A stretch of DNA of 64,000 nucleotides from NCBI GenBank assembly GCA_013178225.1, contig JABLXE010000011.1, positions 28,429 to 92,428 on the forward strand, written 5' to 3'. Positions 45,139 to 53,215 of the stretch are shown one piece after another. A program made the translations under genes and the position numbers. Source of the DNA: Methanotrichaceae archaeon. GTDB taxonomy: Archaea; Halobacteriota; Methanosarcinia; Methanotrichales; Methanotrichaceae. The first letter of the stretch is position 1; every line of letters starts with the position of its first letter. Under the pieces are notes generated by a model. The model saw nothing but the letters and a program-made list of their open reading frames with translations. It searched no databases and was not told the origin of the DNA.

Positions 45139-45627
45139 ATGCGAAAGGTACTGCTCAATTACCTGGCGGCGCTTAATTTTCTGATGTTCTGCCTGTGCTC
45201 CTGTATATTGCCCGTTTCGGGAAGCGAAAGTCAATCCGAAGCAGAGGCGGATTACCTCAATCTATCTGATGCGGTGTGGAAACAATACAATGAGGATATT
45301 GCTTATGCATCTGCCATACTGGATCAGTATGTGAACGGGAAGATTTCCGGCTCCGAGGCCATGATGGCCACGGTCTCAGTCTATACTCTGAGTTCTCACA
45401 TGTATTCTGTTATCAATCAGGCTAATCCGCCCAAGAAATATCTCAACTTGCACTATGAGACCGCCTCGGCAATCTCTAATCTGCTGGGCTATTTGTGGAA
45501 TCTCTCCAAATATTATGAGACTTCTGACAAGAACTACACGCTAATAGCCTCTGATTATTTCAGCCTCAGCATCAGTGATCTGGAAAATGCAAAAAAAGAA
45601 AGGAGTGCATTATCTAGAGCTGTTTAA
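45139..45627 (+). CDS. Secreted alpha-helical hypothetical protein
   Basis: A 162-residue protein. A signal peptide with a possible lipobox-like cysteine run (FLMFCLCSCILPVSG) is followed by a mostly helical mature part (YLNLSDAVWKQYNEDIAYAS, ENAKKERSAL). The ATG at 45139 follows AAGGAATGGTG. It has no recognised family. It lies 25 nt from the convergent radical SAM gene, with which it shares a short spacer. Confidence 0.6.
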   Translation: MRKVLLNYLAALNFLMFCLCSCILPVSGSESQSEAEADYLNLSDAVWKQYNEDIAYASAILDQYVNGKISGSEAMMATVSVYTLSSHMYSVINQANPPKKYLNLHYETASAISNLLGYLWNLSKYYETSDKNYTLIASDYFSLSISDLENAKKERSALSRAV

Positions 45628-45651
45628 AATCTTGTGGAACGGCAATTGTCG

Positions 45652-46749
45652 CTAAACATATCTGCCTTCAGGGAAGATTCCCTCTCTATAGGCTTCATCG
45701 CAATACCAGAACGGCGCCCATAGATCTTTATTTCGGTAATAGTTTTGAGCTATGCAGCTTCCTCGGCATATATTCTTCATGAGGCATTTGCCGCAAATTC
45801 CCTTTAGCCTATTGGGAAGGCCGTTGCGAATCTGCCGCAACACCTCAGAATTTCTCCATATATCTTCGAGGTTATCATAAGCAGCATGGCCGAAGGTCAG
45901 CTCTGGAATATTCCTCCCAATTCCGCAGAGAGCGTAAGAACCGTCTGCCAGGACGCCAAGAATTTCTTGAATCTTGCAGACTCCGCATCCTGATCCCTCA
46001 TCCCCAAACATGCAACTCAGCGGCATAAATGCAAGAGGAAGGTCATATAAAATTTTAATGCTCGTAGACTTTGCCAGTATTTCTTCGATCCATTTTCCGA
46101 TATCCATTAGCTCTTGGACCGATAATCCCTCGCCCTCTTTGTGCATTGAATCGCCTCTGGCCATGGGTTGCAGGATATTGAGCTTTATCGAGTCTGCCCC
46201 CATGGATTCACCAAGTCTAACCATTTTTTCAATCTGATCTCGATTTTTCTTCATCAAGGTCATTATAATCTGAGGCTTCAGATCTGCTTCAACTAGGTAG
46301 CTCAGCCCCTTTAAGGTGTCTTCAAAACATCCGGGGACCCCTCTAATCCATTCGTGGGTCTTTGCGTCGGCTCCATCGATGCTTACAGATATCATGGGCA
46401 TCTCACATCTGGCAATAGAACTAACAAGCTCAGGAGTGCAAAGCACTCCATTTGTCTCTATCTCAAGCTTTAGCTTCTTGGATCGGATTAGCTCAAGGAT
46501 CTCAAATATTTGTGGATGAAGAAACGGTTCTCCTCCGGTAAGCTTGATATTCGTTAGTCCTAAGGGAATTGCCTGATCTATTATCGACCTGAACAGGTTC
46601 AGAGGAAGGCTTGGATATACTTTATCCGCGTGCTGATAACTGGGGTCAATCCAGCAGTGCCGACAGGCCAGGTTACAACCTTCTGTGAGATAAAAATAAA
46701 TCCTTCGCAGAGGATAAATCTTTTCTCCTCTTCCTGCAGTGCTTTCCAT
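45652..46749 (-). CDS. Radical SAM/SPASM RiPP-modifying enzyme (SynChlorMet-type)
   Basis: A 365-residue enzyme that uses a [4Fe-4S]-SAM cluster. CxxxCxxC is CNLACRHC at about residue 25, followed by the GGEPFLHPQ motif. The SPASM region holds auxiliary-cluster cysteines in GCGVCKIQE, YALCG, GICGKCLMKNICRGSCIAQ and WYCDEAY. It is last in a minus-strand cassette, 14 nt after the second radical SAM gene. It should modify the precursor peptide encoded at 49729-49929, for example by a thioether or other cross-link. It corresponds to ScmE or ScmF of SynChlorMet cassettes, and which is not determined. Confidence 0.8.
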   Translation of the reverse strand: MESTAGRGEKIYPLRRIYFYLTEGCNLACRHCWIDPSYQHADKVYPSLPLNLFRSIIDQAIPLGLTNIKLTGGEPFLHPQIFEILELIRSKKLKLEIETNGVLCTPELVSSIARCEMPMISVSIDGADAKTHEWIRGVPGCFEDTLKGLSYLVEADLKPQIIMTLMKKNRDQIEKMVRLGESMGADSIKLNILQPMARGDSMHKEGEGLSVQELMDIGKWIEEILAKSTSIKILYDLPLAFMPLSCMFGDEGSGCGVCKIQEILGVLADGSYALCGIGRNIPELTFGHAAYDNLEDIWRNSEVLRQIRNGLPNRLKGICGKCLMKNICRGSCIAQNYYRNKDLWAPFWYCDEAYREGIFPEGRYV

Positions 46750-46763
46750 TGATTAATCCTCTC

Positions 46764-47870
46764 TCATGATGGAATCTCCGGCAGCCTTCCTCCCTCCTCT
46801 AGGAATCTTCTCAGGCAGGAATCGGGGCTTGGATGATTTACTTGACCAATCAGATTGTAGGCCATGGCTGGACAGCTGCCCGTACAATATTCGATGTACG
46901 CGCATCCCTTACAAAACTCGTAGTCTTGAAGTGAGATATTGGTTCGGTCTCGCAAGCTTCTCAACGCAGGATGATGACGCCAAATCGTTCTTAAATCATC
47001 TCTGTTAATTCTTCCTAGCTCAATATGACTCAGTATGGTGCAGGGCACAATAATACCGTCAGACCTTACTGCCAACTCTCTTCTCACGCAGCCACAGCCT
47101 GTGAGATGCCCTCCATAATTCTTAGATGGCAGGTTCATACATCTGCTTTCCTCCATCTCACTCCAGATCTTGGCTTCTGCAAGCGGGCCGGCCATGGCCA
47201 TTATTCTATCTTTGTATTTTTTATCTAATATCAAGAGCGTTTCCATAGCTCGGGTTTGTTCTTTGGCCGTGAGCTGAATCTCTTCAGGGTTGGTTCTGCA
47301 GAGTCCCATGTAGGATGCCGAGTTGGTAGAAAAAGAAGGCAATTGCAGGTCATCCAGCAGGAGTTTGGCTATATTCTCGAGATCTTCTAGGTTCTTTTTG
47401 TGAATGGTCACTCTCACTGTCACCGGCAGTCCATAGCTTTTCAGAAACTCAATGCCTCTCATCGCCTTTTTAAATGTTCCTCTCCCTCGAAATGAATCAT
47501 TTATCTCTTCCGATGATCCGTCAATGGATACTTGGATTGATTCGCATCTCTTGGTAGAAGCTAGGAACTCTGCTATTTCTTCGCTGATCAGCGTTCCATT
47601 GGTCAGGATTCGATATCTCATCCTGTTCCTGACCGCCCCTTCGATTAGCTCTCGCAGGTCCTCTCTGCAAAAAGGCTCGCCCCCTGAGAAACAGACCCTG
47701 ATAACCGCACAGCGGTTGAGTTCCTCGAAGAATTTGAGCCATTCTTCTGCAGGAAGATCTATGCCTACGTCGCCAGGACTGTCGAAATGGCTGCAATATC
47801 TGCACCGTAGGTTACATTTGCCTGTAATCTCGAGTTCCATAGATCTCGGAGTGCTCATGACCGCGGGCAT
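46764..47870 (-). CDS. Radical SAM/SPASM RiPP-modifying enzyme, second copy
   Basis: 368 residues. The radical SAM motif is KCNLRCRYC at about 18-26, with FSGGEPFC. SPASM cysteines are in TGCGCVRRE, IVPCT, CKGCAYIEYCTGSCPAM and SPDSCLRRF. It starts 3 nt after the PqqD-like gene. It differs in sequence from the enzyme at 45652-46749, so the two probably perform two distinct modifications or form a heteromer. SynChlorMet cassettes have exactly two PqqE-like enzymes. Confidence 0.8.
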   Translation of the reverse strand: MPAVMSTPRSMELEITGKCNLRCRYCSHFDSPGDVGIDLPAEEWLKFFEELNRCAVIRVCFSGGEPFCREDLRELIEGAVRNRMRYRILTNGTLISEEIAEFLASTKRCESIQVSIDGSSEEINDSFRGRGTFKKAMRGIEFLKSYGLPVTVRVTIHKKNLEDLENIAKLLLDDLQLPSFSTNSASYMGLCRTNPEEIQLTAKEQTRAMETLLILDKKYKDRIMAMAGPLAEAKIWSEMEESRCMNLPSKNYGGHLTGCGCVRRELAVRSDGIIVPCTILSHIELGRINRDDLRTIWRHHPALRSLRDRTNISLQDYEFCKGCAYIEYCTGSCPAMAYNLIGQVNHPSPDSCLRRFLEEGGRLPEIPS

Positions 47871-47873
47871 CGA

Positions 47874-48155
47874 TCAGACCTCGTAACCCGCAAACCCTTT
47901 TTCAACAAGGTCCCTGACAAAGTCGACAAAATCGCTTTCTATGTTCTCCGGCACCTCTGAAAAGCTACTTTTCAGCTCCTGCAAGATATCTTCCTTCTTT
48001 GTTTTGCCATCGAGATTCTTCCATATCCTGACCGCTACAGGGTTAATCCCAAAAGCTTTTCCGCTGTCCGGATCAAATAAGATCGCCCAGCCGTCAAATT
48101 CCTCCCTGCAAACTACTTGAGGATTAATCGTCGGAAGCGAACATTCATGCATCAT
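47874..48155 (-). CDS. scmD: PqqD-like peptide chaperone (ScmD-like)
   Basis: A 93-residue RRE-type protein that holds the precursor leader for the radical SAM enzymes. The PqqD pattern is clear: DGWAILFDPDSGKAFGINPV and AVRIWKNLDGKTKKEDILQE. It is immediately upstream of the radical SAM genes. In PQQ and mycofactocin systems the equivalent protein is essential for modification. Confidence 0.85.
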   Translation of the reverse strand: MMHECSLPTINPQVVCREEFDGWAILFDPDSGKAFGINPVAVRIWKNLDGKTKKEDILQELKSSFSEVPENIESDFVDFVRDLVEKGFAGYEV

Positions 48156-48173
48156 TTGTTTTCCTCTAAATAT

Positions 48174-48809
48174 TTATTTCATCCTGGGTGATTGGAGACT
48201 ATTCATGCGATCGACGATTTCCGACAGATCGCTCTCTTTCAAGAAGAGCCGCATCGGTGGCTTAATGCGCCACGGTTCACCAGTTTTTTTCTTGCCAACT
48301 ATGTGTCCGCTCAGCATGAGCAGCAATTCCACTCCTTCCGGACGCTGCAGTGCAATGGCCTTAACAGGAAGCGAAATGAAGCCCAGTTTTTCAGATGTCA
48401 CCAAGCCCTGGTAAATAGGCCTTAATATCCCATGGACCCTCCAAAGCAGCTTGCGCTTGAAAATGGTTGGAGCTGATTGAATCTGGCCGCCCCAGCCACC
48501 CCGAACTATCCACTTTCTCTTGCCCCGGAGCGCATACATGACTTTGCCTGCAATTTGCTCGGATCTGAGCGTCCAAGAGTCGTCGGCGTAATTGTTGTCC
48601 CCTCTGGTAATAATACCTCTTTCGTTCACGGATACGACTCTATGAATTACTTTTTTCTCTAGTCCGGTGTCTATGACCACAACATCTCCCGCCCTAATCT
48701 CTCCTTTTTCAAAGGAGCAAAAATACAGTTTATCCAGATCTCTTAGGATCGGGTTCATGCTTGATCCGATGTATAAAATGGTCTTTATCCGTTCAGACTC
48801 TTGCCGCAA
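48174..48809 (-). CDS. S26-type (signal peptidase-like) protease
   Basis: A 211-residue protein whose N-terminal half is a signal peptidase core. The catalytic Ser is in YIGSSMNPIL (about 14-23). GDVVVID follows, and VIHRVVSV has His in place of the bacterial Lys, as in the SipW/archaeal type. Then comes ITRGDNNYADD. The C-terminal half (about 110-211) is an extension without a recognised domain. In this cassette it is a good candidate for cleaving the leader from the modified peptide. It overlaps the upstream gene by 17 nt. Confidence 0.8.
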   Translation of the reverse strand: MRQESERIKTILYIGSSMNPILRDLDKLYFCSFEKGEIRAGDVVVIDTGLEKKVIHRVVSVNERGIITRGDNNYADDSWTLRSEQIAGKVMYALRGKRKWIVRGGWGGQIQSAPTIFKRKLLWRVHGILRPIYQGLVTSEKLGFISLPVKAIALQRPEGVELLLMLSGHIVGKKKTGEPWRIKPPMRLFLKESDLSEIVDRMNSLQSPRMK

Positions 48810-49713
48810 TGCACGGCACCTCTACAGAGCGTGGCAAAGCTTCCTCTATATGCGACCAGAAGTCACCGGTGAGGCTGACATGCAGGCGGAAGGCGGGAAC
48901 GGATTTGGCTATTTGGCAGGCGTTGTCGAAGAGATGCCTGCGCAGCAAATTTTTATTTATGTCACTTAAATATTTAGAGCTTCTTAAAAGAATTTGGTAG
49001 GAGGATTGATAAATAAAGTTTGCTGCTTCGCTTTTTCTAATCGGTGATACGTAGTTCTCTTCCGACCGTTGCAACACGAAGAATCCTGCCATGGGAAAAT
49101 GCTGTTGCACGTCCCAGCTAGGTGCTGATCGTTGCCATAGATATTCGCTCCAGGTGGGAAATGGGTGAGCTTGGTATTCACCTCTGACATCTTTGGTTAC
49201 TAGTACTTCATCGTCACACAGCGCCTGCCAGGGTTCAGGAATTCTCTTGCAGCATGTACTCTTTCCGGTCCCTCCTGGCGCTGCAATCGCCAGACATCTA
49301 CCTTGATGCACAATCAACGCTGCGTGCAAGGGAAGCCCTCCTTTGTCAATGGAACCGCAGTAGATGGGATAAGTAGCTTGGATCAAGCATAGATAATCCA
49401 AAATCTCGTCTATCTCTTCAGCCAATTCGCACTCTATGAAGGGATCGCCCATTTTAGAGCGAATGCGTATAGCACCCAGCGTCTGCCAGTCAAGAAAGCT
49501 CGTGCTGTAATCCTCTCGGTTCTCGTTCGATCTCTGGCTGTCGTTCCTGTAAAAGAAGATCGTCTTAGCAGACTCCAGTTCTTCTGGACAAAGCTTCATT
49601 ATCCGGGCTGCAGATCGGAGCCAAGCTTCTGCACTGCTATCTGCCGTCAGCTTCCAGGACTGGCCATCAGCTAGACTGATAGCGTAGCTTTCGCAGGCTC
49701 TATCTTTTATCAT
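48793..49713 (-). CDS. HPr-kinase-like protein of the RiPP cassette (ScmC-like)
   Basis: 306 residues. The C-terminal half is a P-loop domain of HPr kinase type, with LPLHAALIVHQGRCLAIAAP followed by the GGTGKSTC Walker A loop and CDDEVLV as the acidic Walker B-like motif. Related kinases in lasso-peptide clusters phosphorylate or tailor the product, so it might modify the peptide with ATP. It would be the 'conserved hypothetical' component ScmC if I recall the TIGRFAM description correctly. The N-terminal half has no match. It starts 16 nt after the precursor gene stop. Confidence 0.75.
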   Translation of the reverse strand: MIKDRACESYAISLADGQSWKLTADSSAEAWLRSAARIMKLCPEELESAKTIFFYRNDSQRSNENREDYSTSFLDWQTLGAIRIRSKMGDPFIECELAEEIDEILDYLCLIQATYPIYCGSIDKGGLPLHAALIVHQGRCLAIAAPGGTGKSTCCKRIPEPWQALCDDEVLVTKDVRGEYQAHPFPTWSEYLWQRSAPSWDVQQHFPMAGFFVLQRSEENYVSPIRKSEAANFIYQSSYQILLRSSKYLSDINKNLLRRHLFDNACQIAKSVPAFRLHVSLTGDFWSHIEEALPRSVEVPCIAARV

Positions 49714-49728
49714 AAGACTGATTCGAAA

Positions 49729-49929
49729 TCAATTGGGGCGTCTTCCGTCGTTGCAGCCGCAATTGATACAAGCGTAACCGGCTCCCGACCAGCATTTCAG
49801 AGTATCGCTGCCGCCTGGTATACAGCCGCTTTGCTGGGAGCCCACCTGCCCTACTCCGAAAGGCTCTTCCCAGTCTTCTGGGGTCAAACTCACAAGCTTC
49901 GGCCGTTCATACTTCAAAATTTTATTCAT
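49729..49929 (-). CDS. Putative RiPP precursor peptide of the cassette
   Basis: 66 residues from ATG 49929, with GAGGAGGG upstream. The TTG at 49932 is not needed. The leader-like N-terminus KYERPKLVSLTPEDWEEPFG has the (Y/W)xxPxLxxL look of leaders bound by PqqD-like proteins. A flexible GVGQVGSQQSG link follows. The Cys/Gly-rich core has cysteines at about 36, 46, 54, 57 and 59 (CIPGG, KCWSG, YACINCGC) and ends NDGRRPN. It is first in the operon, 16 nt before the kinase-like gene. Cysteines next to Gly, Ala and Asn are typical substrates for thioether-forming radical SAM/SPASM enzymes. The modification and activity are unknown. Confidence 0.75.
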   Translation of the reverse strand: MNKILKYERPKLVSLTPEDWEEPFGVGQVGSQQSGCIPGGSDTLKCWSGAGYACINCGCNDGRRPN

Positions 49930-50300
49930 CAACGCCCTCCTCTTTTTTCGCTCCTAACAGTCTCTTTCTATCTTTAGCTGGCAAACTCTTGGATCTTCTA
50001 ACGATCCTAAACTTATACATCGCTTGATATACCAGCGATTATTAAAACTTTGCGTTTTTCGATCATTTTTGTTTAGATTAGACACTGTAAGGGTAGCAAA
50101 TGTAAAACATATCAAGCCAAACTATCAAAATTTCTGAAAATCCAAAAAGAAATCGTTGCCGATTTTTCAGTAGGCTGCATCCATAGATGTCCTAGACAAT
50201 CAAAACAAATTCTAGTTAATTCGGTTGCGTTTCACTCAATCTAGGTTTCGCAACAACATTTTAATTTTGGTATTAGATATTATATCTGCTTACCTGTTTT
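49930..50300. other. Intergenic region upstream of the RiPP operon
   Basis: About 370 nt, strongly AT-rich, with no supported gene. The SD of the precursor (GAGGAGGG) lies at about 49933-49942. TATA-like AT tracts around 50040-50055 and 50255-50290 could hold the RiPP operon promoter. Confidence 0.4.
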
Positions 50301-51218
50301 TTAGCCGCTATCAAATAATCTTCTCAGATTACTTTTGCTGCACAGAATCAAGAGCAGGATGGTCAGCCAGGTGCCATTTGCAGGAATGGCCTTATTATTC
50401 TCATCTATGAGATCTCTATTCGTTTCCAGTATGTAATCTTGGAAGGTTCCATTGTAGCCCCTATAAATCGCCTCTCGCTCAGCATCTTTCGACTTGGATT
50501 CTTGTCCGAGTGCCTCCAGGACCAGGGCCCCGTTCACCCAGGCCGCTGTCGAGTTTGAATTCAAGATGGCAGCGTGCCTGAAACAGGTCAGGGCTTCTTC
50601 TAATTTCCCCGTTCTGGCCAGAGCTACTCCCTTATTGCTCCACGCGGTGGCGTATTCCGCCTCTACTGAAATTGAGCCCTCCAGGCACTTTATTGCTTCT
50701 TGGTATTGCCCGAATTTCTCTAGTATTACGCCTTTATTATTAAGTGCGGCAGTGCCGTGTGGATTTAGATCCAGCGACCGGTTGAAGCAATTTAGTGCTT
50801 CTTTGTCTTCGCCAATTCTGACAAGCAGGTCTCCCATGTTGCTCCACGGGACGTAATTATCTGCATCCAATTTAATAGCCTCATAGTAACAATCACGGGC
50901 TTCTTCGTACCTTCCCATCGTGGTCAGGATTACACCCTTATTATTCCAAGCCTCTATATTTGCAGAGTCGACAGCAAGAGCTAAGTTATAGTTCTTTAGA
51001 GCATACGGATAATTGTGGTTCTTTATATCCTGATTTCCCCATTCCGTCCAGGTGGTTGAATCTATGCCCTCAAACGCGGTTTCGTTTGCAGACTCGTTCA
51101 TCTGGTCTATCAAAACATGCGAAATGGGCACCTCCTCCTGCTGTGAAAAGAGGTCCTGTCCCTGTCCGGACTCGATCGCCGTCAGCGTAAGGGCCAGCAT
51201 GAGAAGCGGAAGTCTCAT
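50301..51218 (-). CDS. Exported tetratricopeptide repeat protein
   Basis: 305 residues with a signal peptide (RLPLLMLALTLTAIESGQG) and five to six TPR units at about 55-245. The repeats carry NYPYALKNYNLALAVD, AWNNKGVILTTMGRYEEARD and the like. A C-terminal hydrophobic segment (GTWLTILLLILC) is followed by a basic end, perhaps a membrane anchor. TPRs mediate protein-protein contacts outside the membrane. The gene is between the RiPP operon and the divergent ABC exporter, but no direct link is shown. Confidence 0.75.
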   Translation of the reverse strand: MRLPLLMLALTLTAIESGQGQDLFSQQEEVPISHVLIDQMNESANETAFEGIDSTTWTEWGNQDIKNHNYPYALKNYNLALAVDSANIEAWNNKGVILTTMGRYEEARDCYYEAIKLDADNYVPWSNMGDLLVRIGEDKEALNCFNRSLDLNPHGTAALNNKGVILEKFGQYQEAIKCLEGSISVEAEYATAWSNKGVALARTGKLEEALTCFRHAAILNSNSTAAWVNGALVLEALGQESKSKDAEREAIYRGYNGTFQDYILETNRDLIDENNKAIPANGTWLTILLLILCSKSNLRRLFDSG

Positions 51219-51371
51219 AGCCTGTGATTGGCAGCCGAATGATATATTTTGCGCCTGCCAATATTGTTTAAATAATATTAATCTGTTTCAACAAGCGCTT
51301 CAGTAGCTTACAATCGTCATATTATCTCTAGGAAAGATATAAGTCGGTGGGCATATCTTCGCGAATACTGG

Positions 51372-53189
51372 ATGAGCCATCACAGCAGTTCCAAGAATCC
51401 TAAAGACCGACGGTCTCAGCTCGTCCTGGGCGCCTGGCAGATCCGCCGGGCAATTTTGCTGGCCTGGAACAGCTCCCGAGGATGGACCGCTGCCAATGTG
51501 ATTCTGCTGGTGCTGCAGGGACTTCTTCCTCTCATCTCGCTGTATCTCATAAAGCAGATCATCGACTCCATAGTTCCCGGCGGCGATTTCTCACGCACGC
51601 TGTTCTACATAGTCCTGGCCTGCGCGGCCGCACTGCTGGCAGCCTTTTGCCGCGCGGCAGCAGGTGTGGCCAGCGAAGCCCAGGCGGCTCTGGTCTCAGA
51701 TCACATCCAGGATCTGCTGCACGAGCAGTCGGTGCAGATGGACCTCGAATACTACGAGAACGCGAGCTACTACGACTCCTTACACCGGGCGCAGCGTGAG
51801 GCCCCCTTTCGGCCGGCCAGGATCGTGAACGGCCTGGCTCAGCTGGGCCAGGGAAGCGTATCCCTTTTGGCGGTCGTGGCCCTGCTCATATCCTTCAACT
51901 GGGTTTTGGCCGCGGTGCTGATGCTGGCCGCGGTTCCCGGCATATTCGTCCGGCTCAAATACGCCGACCGGCTCTACAAGTGGCAGCAAAGCGCGACATC
52001 AGGTGAGCGAAAGGCGCTTTACCTGCACTGGCTCCTCACTTCCGACAGCCACGCCAAAGAGATCCGCGTCTTCTCCTTGGGAAAGCTGCTCATGGACAGG
52101 TATCGCGAACTCAGAAACCGTCTTCGAGATGAGCGCTTGAATATCGCGCAACAAAGATCGCTGGCCGATTTCCTGGCCCAGGTTACCGCTGCTGTGGCCC
52201 TCTTCGCCTCGCTGGCCGCAATTGCCCACCAGGCCTATCTGGAGGCCATAACTCTGGGCGCTCTGGTCATGTATTTCGGGGCTTTCCAGCAGGGGCAGTC
52301 GTATATGCAGTCCTCCCTCGCGGCCCTGGCAGCCCTTTATGAGGACAACCTGTTCCTGACCGACCTGTACGATTTCCTGGACCTGCAGCCCAAGGTCAAA
52401 GAACCTGTCCATCCCAGACAATTTCCCCATCCGATAAGCGGAGCGGTAGTCCTGGAAAACCTGAGCTTCAGCTATCCAGGAATCGACAGAGAGGTGCTGT
52501 CGGGCCTGAGCATGACCATTAAGCCGGGCCAGACCGTGGCTCTGGTGGGCGAGAACGGATGCGGAAAGACCACGCTCATCAAGCTGCTGTGCAGGCTTTA
52601 TGACCCCACCTCAGGCAGGATAACCGTGGACGGCATCGACCTGCGGGATTTCAGAATCCGAGACCTGCGGGGAGAGATCGGCGTCATCTTCCAGGACTTT
52701 GCGCGCTATAATCTGACGGCCAGAGAAAATATCTGGTTCGGAAGCCCGGGCGAGCCCGCTCAGCATAGCTCCATCGTACTTTCTGCCCAGACCTCGGGAG
52801 CAGATGAGTTCATCCGCGACTTGCAGCATGGATACGATACGCTTCTTGGCAGGTGGTTTGAGGAGGGAGCTGAGCTGTCTGTCGGCCAGTGGCAGAAGCT
52901 GGCCCTGGCCCGCGCATTCTTTCGCAACTCGCAGCTGATTGTTCTCGATGAGCCCACCAGTGCTCTTGATCCCCGAGCCGAGGACGATGTGGTGCAGAGC
53001 CTGCAGAAGCTGGCTGAGGGAAGAACTGCCGTCCTGATCAGCCACCGCCTCTCCACGGTCAAGATGGCCGATTGCATCTTCTTTCTAAAGGACGGACGTC
53101 TGGCGGAGAGCGGAAGTCACGAGGAGCTGATGGCCCGCGGGCAGGAGTACGCCAGACTATTTGAAATTCAGGCCAGGCATTATCGTTGA
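51372..53189 (+). CDS. ABC exporter, fused permease and ATPase
   Basis: 605 residues. The six-span permease covers about 40-330. The ATPase domain has Walker A GENGCGKTT (about 396), Q-loop GVIFQDF, signature LSVGQWQKLALARA, Walker B LIVLDEPTSALD and H-loop ISHRLST. There is no N-terminal peptidase C39 domain, so a leader would have to be removed by another protease such as the nearby S26 enzyme. Exporters of this half-transporter type carry lipids, drugs or RiPP products. Its position next to the RiPP cassette makes product export a reasonable inference. Divergent from the TPR gene by about 150 nt. Confidence 0.85.
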   Translation: MSHHSSSKNPKDRRSQLVLGAWQIRRAILLAWNSSRGWTAANVILLVLQGLLPLISLYLIKQIIDSIVPGGDFSRTLFYIVLACAAALLAAFCRAAAGVASEAQAALVSDHIQDLLHEQSVQMDLEYYENASYYDSLHRAQREAPFRPARIVNGLAQLGQGSVSLLAVVALLISFNWVLAAVLMLAAVPGIFVRLKYADRLYKWQQSATSGERKALYLHWLLTSDSHAKEIRVFSLGKLLMDRYRELRNRLRDERLNIAQQRSLADFLAQVTAAVALFASLAAIAHQAYLEAITLGALVMYFGAFQQGQSYMQSSLAALAALYEDNLFLTDLYDFLDLQPKVKEPVHPRQFPHPISGAVVLENLSFSYPGIDREVLSGLSMTIKPGQTVALVGENGCGKTTLIKLLCRLYDPTSGRITVDGIDLRDFRIRDLRGEIGVIFQDFARYNLTARENIWFGSPGEPAQHSSIVLSAQTSGADEFIRDLQHGYDTLLGRWFEEGAELSVGQWQKLALARAFFRNSQLIVLDEPTSALDPRAEDDVVQSLQKLAEGRTAVLISHRLSTVKMADCIFFLKDGRLAESGSHEELMARGQEYARLFEIQARHYR

Positions 53190-53215
53190 GCCGGTGGTTC
53201 GGCAGAGTTCCTTGA

